Of a stretch of DNA of 64,000 nucleotides, positions 16,616 through 25,475 are shown piece by piece (position 1 is the first letter of the stretch; each line of letters starts with the position of its first letter). The DNA lies in assembly GCF_042680685.1 (NCBI RefSeq), contig NZ_JBHUEA010000012.1:37804-101803 (forward strand), given 5' to 3'. The notes beneath the pieces are model-generated. The model had not been told where the DNA came from, made no database searches, and saw nothing but the letters and a program-made list of their open reading frames with translations. The DNA is from Amnibacterium endophyticum (lineage in GTDB: Bacteria; Actinomycetota; Actinomycetes; Actinomycetales; Microbacteriaceae). The position numbers and the translations under genes were made by a program.

Positions 16616-19036
16616 ATGAGCGAGCCGAACCTCTCCGCGCCCTCCGACGACGAGGTCGAGCTGCTCGACCGGTGGTGGCGCGCGGCGAACTACCTCTCCG
16701 TCGGCCAGATCTACCTGCTCGACAACCCGCTGCTGGAGGTCCCGCTCTCGGCGGAGCACGTGAAGCCCCGTCTGCTCGGTCACTGGGGCACGACGGCCGG
16801 GCAGAACTTCCTCTACGCCCACCTCAGCCGCGCCGTGCGGCTGCGCGACCTCGACGCGATCTACGTCTGCGGCCCCGGTCACGGCGGCCCCGCCGTCGTC
16901 GCGAACACCTATCTCGAGGGCACCTACAGCGAGGTCTACCCGCACATCGGGCAGGACGCCGAGGGCCTGCGGCGGCTCTTCCGGCAGTTCTCCTTCCCGG
17001 GCGGGATCCCGAGCCACGCGGCCCCGCAGACGCCCGGGTCCATCAACGAGGGCGGCGAGCTCGGGTACTCCCTGATGCACGCGACGGGGGCGGTGCTCGA
17101 CTCGCCGGAGGCGGTCGCGTTCTGCGTGATCGGCGACGGGGAGGCCGAGACCGGGCCGCTCGCGACGAGCTGGCACGCGCCGGCGTTCCTCGACCCCGTG
17201 CGGGACGGGACGGTCGTCCCGATCCTGCACCTGAACGGGTACAAGATCGCCAACCCGGCCGTGCTCGCCCGGCTCCCGGAGGAGCAGCTGCTCTCCCTGA
17301 TCCGCGGCTGGGGCTGGGAGCCCGTCGTCGTCGCCGGCGACGACCCCGCGACGATGCACCGCGATCTGGCCGCGGCGCTCGGCCGGGTGCTCGACCGCGT
17401 GGACGAGATCCGGCGCGAGGCACGGGAGCACCCGCCCGCCGTCCCGGTCGACGCCACGGCGCGCCTCGACGGCGCCGTGCCCGACGGCGGTCCGCGCCCG
17501 CCCGCGTGGCCGATGATCGTGTTCCGCAGCCCCAAGGGCTGGACCGGCCCCCGGACGGTCGACGGGCAGCAGGTCGAGGGCACGTTCCGGGCTCACCAGG
17601 TGCCGCTGTCCGAGGTGAGGACCGACCCGGAGCACCTGCGGCAGCTCGACGCGTGGCTGCGCTCCTACCGCGCGGAGGAGCTGTTCGACGAGGCGGGCGC
17701 GCTCCGGCCGGAGCTGCGGGCGCTCGCTCCCGAGGGCGACCGGCGGATGGGCGCGAACCCGCGCACGAACGGCGGCCTGCTGCTCCGCCCGCTCGAGCTG
17801 CCCGACTTCCGCGAGCACGGCGTGCGGGTCGCCTCGCCGGGCACCACGACCAGCTCCGCGACGACGGTGCTCGGGCAATGGCTCCGCGACGTGATGCGGG
17901 CGAACCCGGACCGCTTCCGCCTGTTCGGGCCGGACGAGACGGCCTCGAACCGCCTCCAGGCGGTGTTCGAGGAGACCGACCGGGCCTGGCAGCAGCCCGT
18001 CGTCGCCACGGACGACCACCTCGCGCCGGGCGGCCGCGTCATGGAGGTCCTGAGCGAGCACCTGCTGCAGGGCTGGCTCGAGGGCTACCTGCTGACGGGC
18101 CGGCACGGCCTGATGAGCTCGTACGAGGCGTTCGCGCACATCGTCGACTCGATGGTGAACCAGCACGCGAAGTGGCTGCACGACATCGAGCGGATCCCCT
18201 GGCGGCGCGAGATCGCGAGCCTGAACTACCTGATCACGAGCCATGTCTGGCGGCAGGACCACAACGGGTCGAGCCACCAGGACCCCGGGTTCATGGATCA
18301 CGTCGTGAACAAGAAGGCCGAGATCGCCCGCGTCTACCTGCCGCCGGACGCGAACAGCCTGCTGGCCGTCGCGGACCACGTGCTGCGCAGCCGCCAGAGC
18401 ATCAACGTGATCGTGGCGGGCAAGCAGCAGCAGCTGGACTACCTGTCGATGGACGAGGCGATCGCCCACGTCACGCGCGGGCTCGGCATCTGGGAGTGGG
18501 CGTCGACCACCGACGGCGAGCCGGACGTCGTCCTCGGCTGCGCCGGGGAGGTGCCCACCATGGAGGCGCTCGCCGCGGCGGACCTGCTGCGGCAGCACCT
18601 GCCCGACCTCAAGGTGCGGCTCGTCAACGTGGTCGACCTGATGCGGCTCGAGTCCCCGGCGCAGCACCCGCACGGCCTCGACGACGCCGAGTTCGACGCG
18701 CTGTTCACCGCCGACAAGCCCGTGGTGTTCGCCTTCCACGGCTATCCGACGCTGGTCCACCGGCTCACCTACCAGCGGTCGAACCACGCCCAGTTCCACG
18801 TGCACGGCTACATCGAGGAGGGCACCACCACGACCCCCTTCGACATGGTGATGCTGAACCGGCTGGACCGGTTCACCCTCGCGATGGACGTGATCGACCG
18901 GGTGCCGTTCCTCCGCTCGTCGCAGGCGGCCCTGCGGCAGCGCTTCGCCGACGCCCGGCTGGCGGCCCGCGCCTACACCCGGGAGCACGGGGAGGACGAC
19001 CCGGCGATCAGCGGCTGGACCTGGCCCGGGCACTGA
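16616..19036 (+). CDS. xfp: Phosphoketolase (xylulose-5-phosphate/fructose-6-phosphate)
   Basis: 806 aa, normal for the family. Cleaves xylulose 5-phosphate (and often fructose 6-phosphate) with phosphate to acetyl phosphate plus an aldose phosphate, using thiamine diphosphate. Signatures: GPGHGGPAVVANTYLEG near residue 80, SFPGGIPSHAAPQTPGS near 128, and the ThDP motif GDGEAETGPLATSWH near 175. ATG 16616 fits the conserved MSEPN start; the open frame continues 51 nt upstream without support. No acetate kinase gene lies in the window. The divergent GntR gene suggests carbon-source control. Confidence 0.96.
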   Translation: MSEPNLSAPSDDEVELLDRWWRAANYLSVGQIYLLDNPLLEVPLSAEHVKPRLLGHWGTTAGQNFLYAHLSRAVRLRDLDAIYVCGPGHGGPAVVANTYLEGTYSEVYPHIGQDAEGLRRLFRQFSFPGGIPSHAAPQTPGSINEGGELGYSLMHATGAVLDSPEAVAFCVIGDGEAETGPLATSWHAPAFLDPVRDGTVVPILHLNGYKIANPAVLARLPEEQLLSLIRGWGWEPVVVAGDDPATMHRDLAAALGRVLDRVDEIRREAREHPPAVPVDATARLDGAVPDGGPRPPAWPMIVFRSPKGWTGPRTVDGQQVEGTFRAHQVPLSEVRTDPEHLRQLDAWLRSYRAEELFDEAGALRPELRALAPEGDRRMGANPRTNGGLLLRPLELPDFREHGVRVASPGTTTSSATTVLGQWLRDVMRANPDRFRLFGPDETASNRLQAVFEETDRAWQQPVVATDDHLAPGGRVMEVLSEHLLQGWLEGYLLTGRHGLMSSYEAFAHIVDSMVNQHAKWLHDIERIPWRREIASLNYLITSHVWRQDHNGSSHQDPGFMDHVVNKKAEIARVYLPPDANSLLAVADHVLRSRQSINVIVAGKQQQLDYLSMDEAIAHVTRGLGIWEWASTTDGEPDVVLGCAGEVPTMEALAAADLLRQHLPDLKVRLVNVVDLMRLESPAQHPHGLDDAEFDALFTADKPVVFAFHGYPTLVHRLTYQRSNHAQFHVHGYIEEGTTTTPFDMVMLNRLDRFTLAMDVIDRVPFLRSSQAALRQRFADARLAARAYTREHGEDDPAISGWTWPGH

Positions 19037-19047
19037 CCGCCGGCGAC

Positions 19048-19129
19048 GCGCGGTCGTCCCGCCGCGTCGCGCGGTCCCTGCGGCGTCGCGCGGTCGGCGC
19101 ACCGGGCGCGGCGCCACGGCGACCGCGCG
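19048..19129. repeat. GC-rich intergenic repeat and bidirectional hairpin (family B, copy 1)
   Basis: Three degenerate GCGTCGCGCGGTC units are followed by an inverted repeat: CGCGCGGTCG at 19087-19096 pairs with CGACCGCGCG at 19120-19129. It lies between the convergent phosphoketolase and GNAT genes. A 23-nt piece (19081-19103) recurs at 50631-50653 with one mismatch, also between convergent genes, so it probably acts as a shared terminator-type element. Confidence 0.55.
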
Positions 19130-19135
19130 AGGGCG

Positions 19136-19597
19136 TCAGACCCGGCGGCGGAGCGCGGGGTGGGCGGGCTCGGTGAAGCCGAGCCCGCGGTACAGCGCGT
19201 CGCCCTCGGCCGTGGCGTGCAGGTCGGCGCGGACCACCCCGCGTCGCTCCAGCTCGTCCAGCAGCAGCCGCAGGCAGGCCCGCGCGTGTCCCCGGCGGCG
19301 GTGCCCGGGCAGCGTGCTCACCTGCGAGACGTGCGCGGAGGACGCGGACGGGTCCTCCGGGGAGGGCGCGCGCGGCAGCAGCACGGCCATCGCGGACGCG
19401 ACGACGCCCGCGCCCGGCTCCTCGGCCACGGCGACGAGCGCGGCGCCGTCGACGGCGCCCTCGAACCATGCCCGTGCGGCGGCTCGCCACGGGGCGTCCT
19501 CCGCACCGACGTCCTGCCCGATCGCGGCGAACATCTCGGCCCGCAGCCGCACGAGCGCGGCCGAGTCCGCCGGGGTCGCGAGCCGCACCGTCGTCAC
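19136..19597 (-). CDS. GNAT family N-acetyltransferase
   Basis: 153 aa from GTG 19597. TTVRLATPADSAALVRLRAEMF is the usual GNAT start, and LPGHRRRGHARACLRLLLDEL near residue 92 is the acetyl-CoA motif (R/Q-x-x-G-x-A variant). YRGLGFTEP near 138 is the final motif. Substrate unknown. It is convergent with phosphoketolase and divergent from the DUF2568 gene, whose start is 32 nt away. Confidence 0.85.
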   Translation of the reverse strand: MTTVRLATPADSAALVRLRAEMFAAIGQDVGAEDAPWRAAARAWFEGAVDGAALVAVAEEPGAGVVASAMAVLLPRAPSPEDPSASSAHVSQVSTLPGHRRRGHARACLRLLLDELERRGVVRADLHATAEGDALYRGLGFTEPAHPALRRRV

Positions 19598-19629
19598 CGC
19601 GCCATCCTGCCGTCCGGGAGGATGGCGGG

Positions 19630-19968
19630 ATGCGCCTGACCGCCGTGAACGCCGTGCTCGCGCTCGTGCTCGAGCTCGCCCTCCTCGCGGCGGCCGTCGC
19701 CGTCGGCCTGCTGCTGCCCGCGCCCCTCCCGGTGCGCATCGTCGCCGCCGTGGTGCTGCCGATCGCGGTGATCGCGGTGTGGGCCGCCTGGGTCGCTCCG
19801 CGTGCGCCGCGCCGGCTGGGCGCCCGCGGGCGGCTGCTGCTGCAGACCGTCCTCTTCGCGCTCGCCGTCCTGGCGCTCGCCGTCGCGGGCGCGGTGGTCT
19901 GGGCCGCCCTGCTCGCGGCGCTGGTGGTCGTCCGGCTGGCGCTCGGCCTGCGGCTCGGCGAGGTCTGA
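19630..19968 (+). CDS. Small integral membrane protein, DUF2568 (YrdB-like)
   Basis: 112 aa, four hydrophobic segments (about residues 5-27, 33-53, 68-85 and 88-105). The WAAWVAPRAPRRL motif between segments two and three matches DUF2568 proteins, a family of small bacterial membrane proteins with no assigned role. GGGAGG at about 19616-19622 is the ribosome site for ATG 19630. It stands as a single gene between GNAT and SDR. Confidence 0.75.
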   Translation: MRLTAVNAVLALVLELALLAAAVAVGLLLPAPLPVRIVAAVVLPIAVIAVWAAWVAPRAPRRLGARGRLLLQTVLFALAVLALAVAGAVVWAALLAALVVVRLALGLRLGEV

Positions 19969-20009
19969 CCGGGCCGGTCCTCCCCGCGGACACCGCCCGG
20001 TGCCGCCGC

Positions 20010-20783
20010 TCAGCGCTTGACGCGCAGCGGCCCCTTCACCGTGGTCGAGCCGGCCGCCTGGGCGACCGGCTTCACGACGACGAGGTCGAGGTCGACGTGC
20101 GGGGGCAGCAGCACCGAGCGCACGATCGTCTCCGCGACGTCCTCCGCCGTCAGCGGGTGCTCGACGTCCGCGTAGACGGCGTCGGCGCGCGCCCGGTCGC
20201 CGCCGAACCGGTTCAGCGAGAACTCCTCGGTGGCCACGAGCCCCGGCGCGACCTCGATCACGCGCAGCGGCTCGCCCGCCAGCTCGAGCCGCAGCACCTG
20301 CACGAGGGCCGCCTCCGCCGCCTTCGCCGCGTTGTACCCGGCGCCGCCGACGTACGGCGTGCGGGCGGCGATGGAGGTCACGGTGACGATGTCGCCGCTG
20401 CCCGCGTCCTCGGCGCCGTCGCGCAGCGACGGCAGCAGGGCGGCGGTGACCCGCTGCGTCGCGATCACGTTCGCCTCGAACATCCAGCGCCAGTCCTCCG
20501 GGTCGCCGTCCTCCACCGAGGCGAGCCCCCGGGCGCCGCCCGCGTCGTTCACGAGGACGTGCAGCGGCCCGCCCGAGCGGACGTGCTCCGCCAGCGCCGC
20601 GACCTGCTCGGGATCGGTGAGGTCGGCGGCGAAGGGCTCGCAGCCGCACTCCGCCGCGAGCGCCTCGAGCCGCTCCCGCCGCCGCGCGACCGCGACGACC
20701 TCCCAGCCCTCGTCCCGGAACCGGCGCACCGTCGCCGCCCCGATGCCCGTGCTCGCCCCGGTGACCACCGCTCGCCTCGTCAT
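20010..20783 (-). CDS. Short-chain dehydrogenase/reductase
   Basis: 257 aa from ATG 20783; an ATG four codons upstream is also possible. TGASTGIGAATVRRF near residue 8 is the cofactor site, and the ARRRERLE turn after the second strand favours NADP(H). VNDAGG is a variant of NNAGG. The catalytic residues are Ser in VTSIAARTPY and Tyr/Lys in YNAAK (about 150). Similar to YdfG/serine 3-dehydrogenase-like SDRs. Substrate unknown. It is divergent from metY. Confidence 0.87.
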   Translation of the reverse strand: MTRRAVVTGASTGIGAATVRRFRDEGWEVVAVARRRERLEALAAECGCEPFAADLTDPEQVAALAEHVRSGGPLHVLVNDAGGARGLASVEDGDPEDWRWMFEANVIATQRVTAALLPSLRDGAEDAGSGDIVTVTSIAARTPYVGGAGYNAAKAAEAALVQVLRLELAGEPLRVIEVAPGLVATEEFSLNRFGGDRARADAVYADVEHPLTAEDVAETIVRSVLLPPHVDLDLVVVKPVAQAAGSTTVKGPLRVKR

Positions 20784-20859
20784 GCCCCAATCCAAGCGCC
20801 GCGCCGCCGTGCGTTACCCCGGATTGCGGCACCCCCTGTCGCAGCGGGGGCGGTGCTCG

Positions 20860-20865
20860 TACCGT
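20860..20865 (+). promoter_or_regulatory. -10 element TACCGT, leaderless start of metY
   Basis: TACCGT ends 7 nt before ATG 20873. Confidence 0.5.
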
Positions 20866-20872
20866 TCGGCAC

Positions 20873-22080
20873 ATGAGCGAGCAGAGCTGGCGGTTCGAGA
20901 CGGAGCAGATCCACGCGGGCGCGGCGCCCGACCCCGTGACGAACGCGCGGGCGACGCCGATCTACAAGACGACGTCGTACGTGTTCAACTCCGCCGACCA
21001 CGCGCGGAACCTGTTCGCGCTCGCGGAGTTCGGCAACATCTACAACCGCATCCAGAACCCCACCCAGGCGGTGGTGGAGGAGCGGATCGCGACGCTCGAG
21101 GGCGGCACGGCGGCGCTCCTGCTCGCCTCGGGGCAGGCCGCTGAGACGTTCGCCGTGCTCAACATCGCGCAGGCGGGCGACCACATCGTGTCGTCGAGCT
21201 CCATCTACGGCGGCACCTACAACCTGTTCAAGTACACGCTGGCGAAGCTCGGGATCGAGACGACGTTCGTCACCGACCAGGACGACCCGGACGCCTGGCG
21301 GGACGCGGTGCGCCCGAACACCAAGCTGTTCTTCGCCGAGACCATCGGCAACCCGAAGATCAACATTCTCGACATCGAGGCGGTCGCCGAGGTCGCCCAC
21401 GAGGCGGGCGTGCCGCTGATCGTCGACAACACGATCGCGACGCCCTACCTGATCCGCCCGCTCGAGCACGGGGCGGACGTCGTCGTCCACTCCGCGACGA
21501 AGTTCCTCGGCGGCCACGGCACGGTGGTCGCCGGCGCGATCGTCGACGGCGGCCGGTTCCCCTGGAGCCGCCACGTCGACCGCTTCCCCGGCCTCACCGA
21601 GCCGGACCCCTCGTACCACGGCGCCAGCTACACGACCGCGGTCGGCGACGGGCTCGCCTACATCATCAAGGCGCGGGTGCAGCTGCTGCGCGACATCGGG
21701 GCGGCGGTCTCCCCCGACACCGCGTTCAGCCTGATCCAGGGCATCGAGACGCTGTCGCTGCGCATCGAGCGGCACGTGCAGAACACCCAGGCGATCGCGG
21801 AGTGGCTCGACGACCACGAGGACGTCGCGACCGTCAACTACGCGGGGCTGCCGGGCAGCCCCTGGTACGCCGCGGCGAACCGCTACGCCCCGAAGGGCGT
21901 CGGCGCCGTCGTCTCGTTCGAACTGAAGGGCGGCGTCGAGGCCGGCCGCCGCTTCGTGGAGAGCCTGTCCCTCTTCAGCCACCTGGCGAACATCGGCGAC
22001 GTCCGCTCGCTCGTCATCCACCCCGCCTCGACGACCCACTCGCAGCTCACGCCCGAGCAGCAGCTGACGACCGGCGTCAC
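20873..22080 (+). CDS. metY: O-acetylhomoserine sulfhydrylase, C-terminus lost and no proper stop
   Basis: PLP enzyme making homocysteine from O-acetylhomoserine and sulfide. About 403 residues match the family, including the PLP-lysine in HSATKFLGGHG (about residue 210) and HPASTTHSQLTPEQQL near 385. After GVT (22080) the expected last 25-30 residues, normally starting P-x-L-V-R-L-S-V-G-I-E, are absent in all three frames. The frame instead continues into low-complexity Arg-rich sequence and then through metX out of frame, to 23410. The listed end is where homology stops, not a stop codon. A deletion, an assembly error or decay are all possible; activity is uncertain. Confidence 0.75.
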
Positions 22081-22148
22081 GGGCGGCAGACAACGTCGCC
22101 GGCGCGGGCGCACGGCGTCACATTCGGCGGGGCGACGGGCCGCTTCTC

Positions 22149-22154
22149 CATACT
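22149..22154 (+). promoter_or_regulatory. Possible -10 element CATACT upstream of metX
   Basis: CATACT ends 9 nt before the metX ATG. It could give metX its own start after the damaged metY end; weak match to the consensus. Confidence 0.3.
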
Positions 22155-22163
22155 GGGAGCGGC

Positions 22164-23369
22164 ATGGACTGGCAGGACTCGGAGGACACCGTCGCGGCGA
22201 GACCCGTGACGGACGCCGAGGCGCGCATGCTCGTCGGCAAGCCGCCGGCGAGCGGCGCCTGGCGGGACGGCGATCCCGCCGGTGCGCGCCGCTTCACCGG
22301 CATCGGCACCATGACCACGGAGGCCGGCGCGCGGCTGCCGGGCGTCCGGATCGCCTGGGAGTCGTGGGGCGCGCTGTCCCCGCGGCGGGACAACGCGGTG
22401 CTCGTGCTGCACGCCTTGACCGGCGACGCGCACCTCACCGGACCCGCGGGGCCCGGGCAGCCGACCGCCGGATGGTGGGACGGCGTCGTCGGACCGGGCC
22501 TCGCCCTCGACACCGACCGCTACCACGTCGTCGCGCCGAACGTGCTCGGCGGTTGCGGCGGCACGACGGGTCCGGCGTCGCTGGGGCCCGACCACCAGGA
22601 GTGGGGCGGGCGCTTCCCCTACCTCACGATCCGCGACCAGGTCGCGGCGCAGCTCGCGTTCGCGGACGCGATCGGCATCGAGCGCTGGGCGGCGGTGATC
22701 GGCGGGTCCATGGGCGGGATGCACGCCCTCGAGTGGGCGGTGACGGCGCCGGAGCGCGTCGACCGGCTCGCGGTGCTCGCCGCCCCGGCCCGCTCGACCG
22801 CCGACTCGATCGCCCTGAACTCGGTGCAGACGGAGGCGGTGCGGGCGGACCAGCGCTTCCGCGGCGGCGACTACTACGGGGCCGCCGACGGCGACGGACC
22901 GCACCGCGGGCTCGCGCTCGCGCGTCGGATGGCGCTCCTGAACTACCGGAGCCCGTCCGAGCTGAACGACCGCTTCGGCCGCTCGTGGCAGTCGGAGGTG
23001 TCGCCGCTCGGGCACCACGGGCGCTTCGCCGTCGAGTCGTACCTCGACTTCCACGGCAACCGCTTCACCCGCCGCTTCGACGCGAACAGCTACATCCGGC
23101 TGGTGGACGCCATGAGCTCACACGACGTCGGCCGCGACCGGGGCGGCGTCGACGCCGCCCTCGCCCGGTTCACCGGGCCGGCGCTCGTGCTCGGCATCGA
23201 CAGCGACCGCCTCTACCCGGTCGCCGGGCAGCGGGTCGTGGCGGCCGGCCTGCCCGGCGCCCTCGACGGCGACGAGCCGGTCGTGCTCGCCTCCGACTTC
23301 GGCCACGACGCGTTCCTCATCGAGCGCGACGCGGTCGGCCGCCGGCTCGTCCGCCTGCTCGAGGCCTGA
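22164..23369 (+). CDS. metX: Homoserine O-acetyltransferase
   Basis: 401 aa, alpha/beta hydrolase fold. Transfers acetyl from acetyl-CoA to homoserine, supplying MetY. LHALTGDAHLTGPAG near residue 80, the nucleophile Ser in GGSMGGMHALEWA near 175, and the Asp/His of the triad in IDSDRLYPV and FGHDAFL near 340 and 375. The N-terminal MDWQDSEDTV start is typical of the family in Microbacteriaceae. It is complete even though metY just upstream is not. Confidence 0.95.
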   Translation: MDWQDSEDTVAARPVTDAEARMLVGKPPASGAWRDGDPAGARRFTGIGTMTTEAGARLPGVRIAWESWGALSPRRDNAVLVLHALTGDAHLTGPAGPGQPTAGWWDGVVGPGLALDTDRYHVVAPNVLGGCGGTTGPASLGPDHQEWGGRFPYLTIRDQVAAQLAFADAIGIERWAAVIGGSMGGMHALEWAVTAPERVDRLAVLAAPARSTADSIALNSVQTEAVRADQRFRGGDYYGAADGDGPHRGLALARRMALLNYRSPSELNDRFGRSWQSEVSPLGHHGRFAVESYLDFHGNRFTRRFDANSYIRLVDAMSSHDVGRDRGGVDAALARFTGPALVLGIDSDRLYPVAGQRVVAAGLPGALDGDEPVVLASDFGHDAFLIERDAVGRRLVRLLEA

Positions 23370-23425
23370 ACGCGCACGACGGCCCGTTCCAGCCCCTTAC
23401 GATTCCTTGAGAATCGGAGGAGCCG

Positions 23426-24091
23426 ATGACGGGATCCGTGCTGCAGGCGACGCGCCCGCGGGTGCGAGTGGCGCTCATCGACGAGCACCGGCTGCTGGTG
23501 GAGGGGCTCGCCGCCCGCCTGTCGTCCGGCCGGGCCCGCATCGAGGTCGTGGCCGCCCTGACCGGGTGGCCCGCGCTCGACGACCTGACCGAGCAGGTCG
23601 ACGTCGTCGTGGTCGAGGTCGGCCTCGAGGACGGTCTGCCCTTCGAGGCGAAGATGCAGGAGCTGACACGCCTCGGCCTGCCCGCCGTCGCGCTCGGCCG
23701 GACGCCCGACCCCGCGGTGATCACGGCGGCGCTCGCGGCAGGCGCCGTCGACTTCGTGGCGAAGAGCGACTCGGCGGACGAGCTGGTCGCAGCGGTCCAC
23801 GCGGCGGCAGCCGGTCGGCCGCACCGCTCCCCGACCGTGCAGGCCGCGCTCGACTCGTGGGCGAACCGCAGCGACCCGAACCTCGGCCGGCAGGAGCTGC
23901 TCGCCCTGCAGCTCTACGCGCAGGGCCGCAGCGTCCACGAGGTCGCCGAGCACATGGCGACCACCGACCAGACCGCGAAGAGCTACATCAAGCGCGGGCG
24001 CCGCAAGTACCGGCTGGCGGGCGTGGACCTCGGCACGAAGCTGCTGCTGCGCCGCCACGCGATCCGCGAGGGCTGGATCCAGCCCGAGTAG
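23426..24091 (+). CDS. LuxR-like response regulator with degenerate receiver
   Basis: 221 aa. Residues 13-125 fold as a receiver, but the phospho-acceptor Asp is Glu (VVVVEVGLEDG, about residue 62), the Ser/Thr of the switch is Gly (VALGR), and only the Lys (FVAKSD) is kept. The C-terminal helix-turn-helix (about 150-221) shares TAKSY-x-KR and AGxDxGTK with the regulator at 26829, so the two are paralogues. GGAGG at 23416-23420 precedes ATG 23426. It is likely a phosphorylation-independent regulator working with the kinase and regulator downstream (inference). Confidence 0.8.
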   Translation: MTGSVLQATRPRVRVALIDEHRLLVEGLAARLSSGRARIEVVAALTGWPALDDLTEQVDVVVVEVGLEDGLPFEAKMQELTRLGLPAVALGRTPDPAVITAALAAGAVDFVAKSDSADELVAAVHAAAAGRPHRSPTVQAALDSWANRSDPNLGRQELLALQLYAQGRSVHEVAEHMATTDQTAKSYIKRGRRKYRLAGVDLGTKLLLRRHAIREGWIQPE

Positions 24092-24169
24092 CGCGGAGCG
24101 CCGCGACGGCTCGTCCGAGCGCACCGGCGACGCACCGGGGCCGTCCCGGGATCGCACCCCGCAACCTTC

Positions 24170-24180
24170 AACCTCAGGTT
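24170..24180. promoter_or_regulatory. Palindrome AACCTCAGGTT upstream of the kinase gene
   Basis: AACCT-C-AGGTT stands about 95 nt before the kinase ATG in the 184-nt gap after the pseudo-receiver gene. It could be a binding site for one of the two LuxR-like regulators. Based on symmetry only. Confidence 0.3.
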
Positions 24181-24275
24181 CAACGGTGTGGCGCCCTCCC
24201 CCTGCACGGGGTGCGTGATTCCATGACCGCACGTCCCGCCATCGGGAACGCACCTCACGGAACCCGAGCGGAGTC

Positions 24276-25475
24276 ATGGAACGCATCCAGAAGCAGCGCG
24301 ACCGCCTGCTCGGCATCGCTGCCCGGCTGATCGGGCTCGTGAGCACCGGCACGTCCTTCGTGCTGCTGGTGCTCGGCGACGGCCGACCCGGCGTGCTGCT
24401 GGTGGCGCTCCCCCTCTACGCGCTGCTCGCCCTCGCGCTCGTGCGCCTCGGGGCGACGAAGACCCTCGGCTGGCCGATCGCCGTCGTCCTGCTGGGGCTC
24501 GCGGCCGCGGTCGTCGTCCGGCTCGGCGCGCTCGGCGCGCTCGACGGCCTGATCGGGGTGCGGGCGGACGACGCCCGCGGCACCGTCGACGCGGTCCGGC
24601 TGCTCGTGGCCGGGGCGATCGCGGCGGTCGGCGTGGTGCTCACCATGAGCCTCGGCCGGATGATCCTGCTGCTCGGCGCCTTCGCGCTCACCATGATCAC
24701 GATCGTCGCGCTCTACGCCGGCGACCCCGACCCTGCCGTCCTTCGCCTTGTCGCGGTCTCCGCCCTCGCCGGCTGGTTCGGCCTCGTCGTCACGGGCGCC
24801 GTGCTTTCGGCCGGCCTGCTCCGCGCAGCACGGCGCGTCTCGTCCATCGGCCGGGCGCACCGCAGCGAGCGGCAGGCCAGCGAGACCGAGGCGCAGCGCC
24901 GCCAGGGCGCGCGCCTGCTGCACGACACCGTGCTCGCGACCTTGACCCTGCTCGCGCACAGCGGCGTCGGCGTCAGCCGCACCGCGCTGCGCCGCCAGGC
25001 GGGCGACGACGCGCGCCTGCTGCGCCAGCTCCGGCTCTCCGCCTCCCCGCTCTCCGTCGGCAGCGCCGGGGCGGAGGAGCAGGCGGGCGGCACCAACGTG
25101 AAGAGCGACTCGCTCGAGGCCGTCCGCACCCGCTTCGAGGGCCTGGGGCTCGACGTCAGCTGGCACGGCGCCGGCACGATCTCGCTGCGCCCCGACCGTC
25201 TGGACGCCTTCCTGCTCGCGCTGACCGAGTGCCTCGAGAACGTGCGCCGCCACTCCGGCGTCAGCGAGGCGCACGTCACGATCACCGACGACGACGCGAC
25301 GGTCCGCGCCCTCGTCACCGACAACGGCGTCGGCTTCGAGCCGGCCGCCGTGCCCGCCGGCAAGCTCGGCTACCGCGAGTCCATCGTGGGCCGGCTCGAG
25401 GAGGCCGGGGGCACCGCCCGCGTCTTCTCGGCGCAGGGATCGGGCACCACCGTCGTGCTGGAGATGCCCCGATGA
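24276..25475 (+). CDS. Sensor histidine kinase, NarL/DesK type
   Basis: 399 aa. The N-terminal half (about residues 15-190) has six hydrophobic segments with almost no extracellular loop, suggesting sensing within the membrane. The phospho-acceptor region is GARLLHDTVLATLTLL (about 210-225), a HisKA_3-like box. The ATP-binding domain shows the N-box TECLENVRRHSG (about 318), DNGVGFEP (about 349) and a G2-type end GSGTTVVLEMP. Its stop overlaps the next gene by 4 nt. The likely phosphorylation target is the canonical regulator at 26829. Confidence 0.88.
   Translation: MERIQKQRDRLLGIAARLIGLVSTGTSFVLLVLGDGRPGVLLVALPLYALLALALVRLGATKTLGWPIAVVLLGLAAAVVVRLGALGALDGLIGVRADDARGTVDAVRLLVAGAIAAVGVVLTMSLGRMILLLGAFALTMITIVALYAGDPDPAVLRLVAVSALAGWFGLVVTGAVLSAGLLRAARRVSSIGRAHRSERQASETEAQRRQGARLLHDTVLATLTLLAHSGVGVSRTALRRQAGDDARLLRQLRLSASPLSVGSAGAEEQAGGTNVKSDSLEAVRTRFEGLGLDVSWHGAGTISLRPDRLDAFLLALTECLENVRRHSGVSEAHVTITDDDATVRALVTDNGVGFEPAAVPAGKLGYRESIVGRLEEAGGTARVFSAQGSGTTVVLEMPR

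Noticed and set aside
15013..19176. Plus-strand open frame of about 1390 codons across 15-19 kb
   Set aside because: It is out of frame with phosphoketolase and antisense to the GntR operon; its product is low-complexity Arg/Ala.
22081..22163. SAM or other riboswitch before metX
   Set aside because: The segment is short and no conserved riboswitch core could be laid out.
22081..23410. Continuation of the metY frame as a genuine fusion protein
   Set aside because: After 22080 the frame overlaps the well-conserved metX in another frame and yields Arg-rich sequence without homology, so it is treated as a missing stop rather than a real domain.
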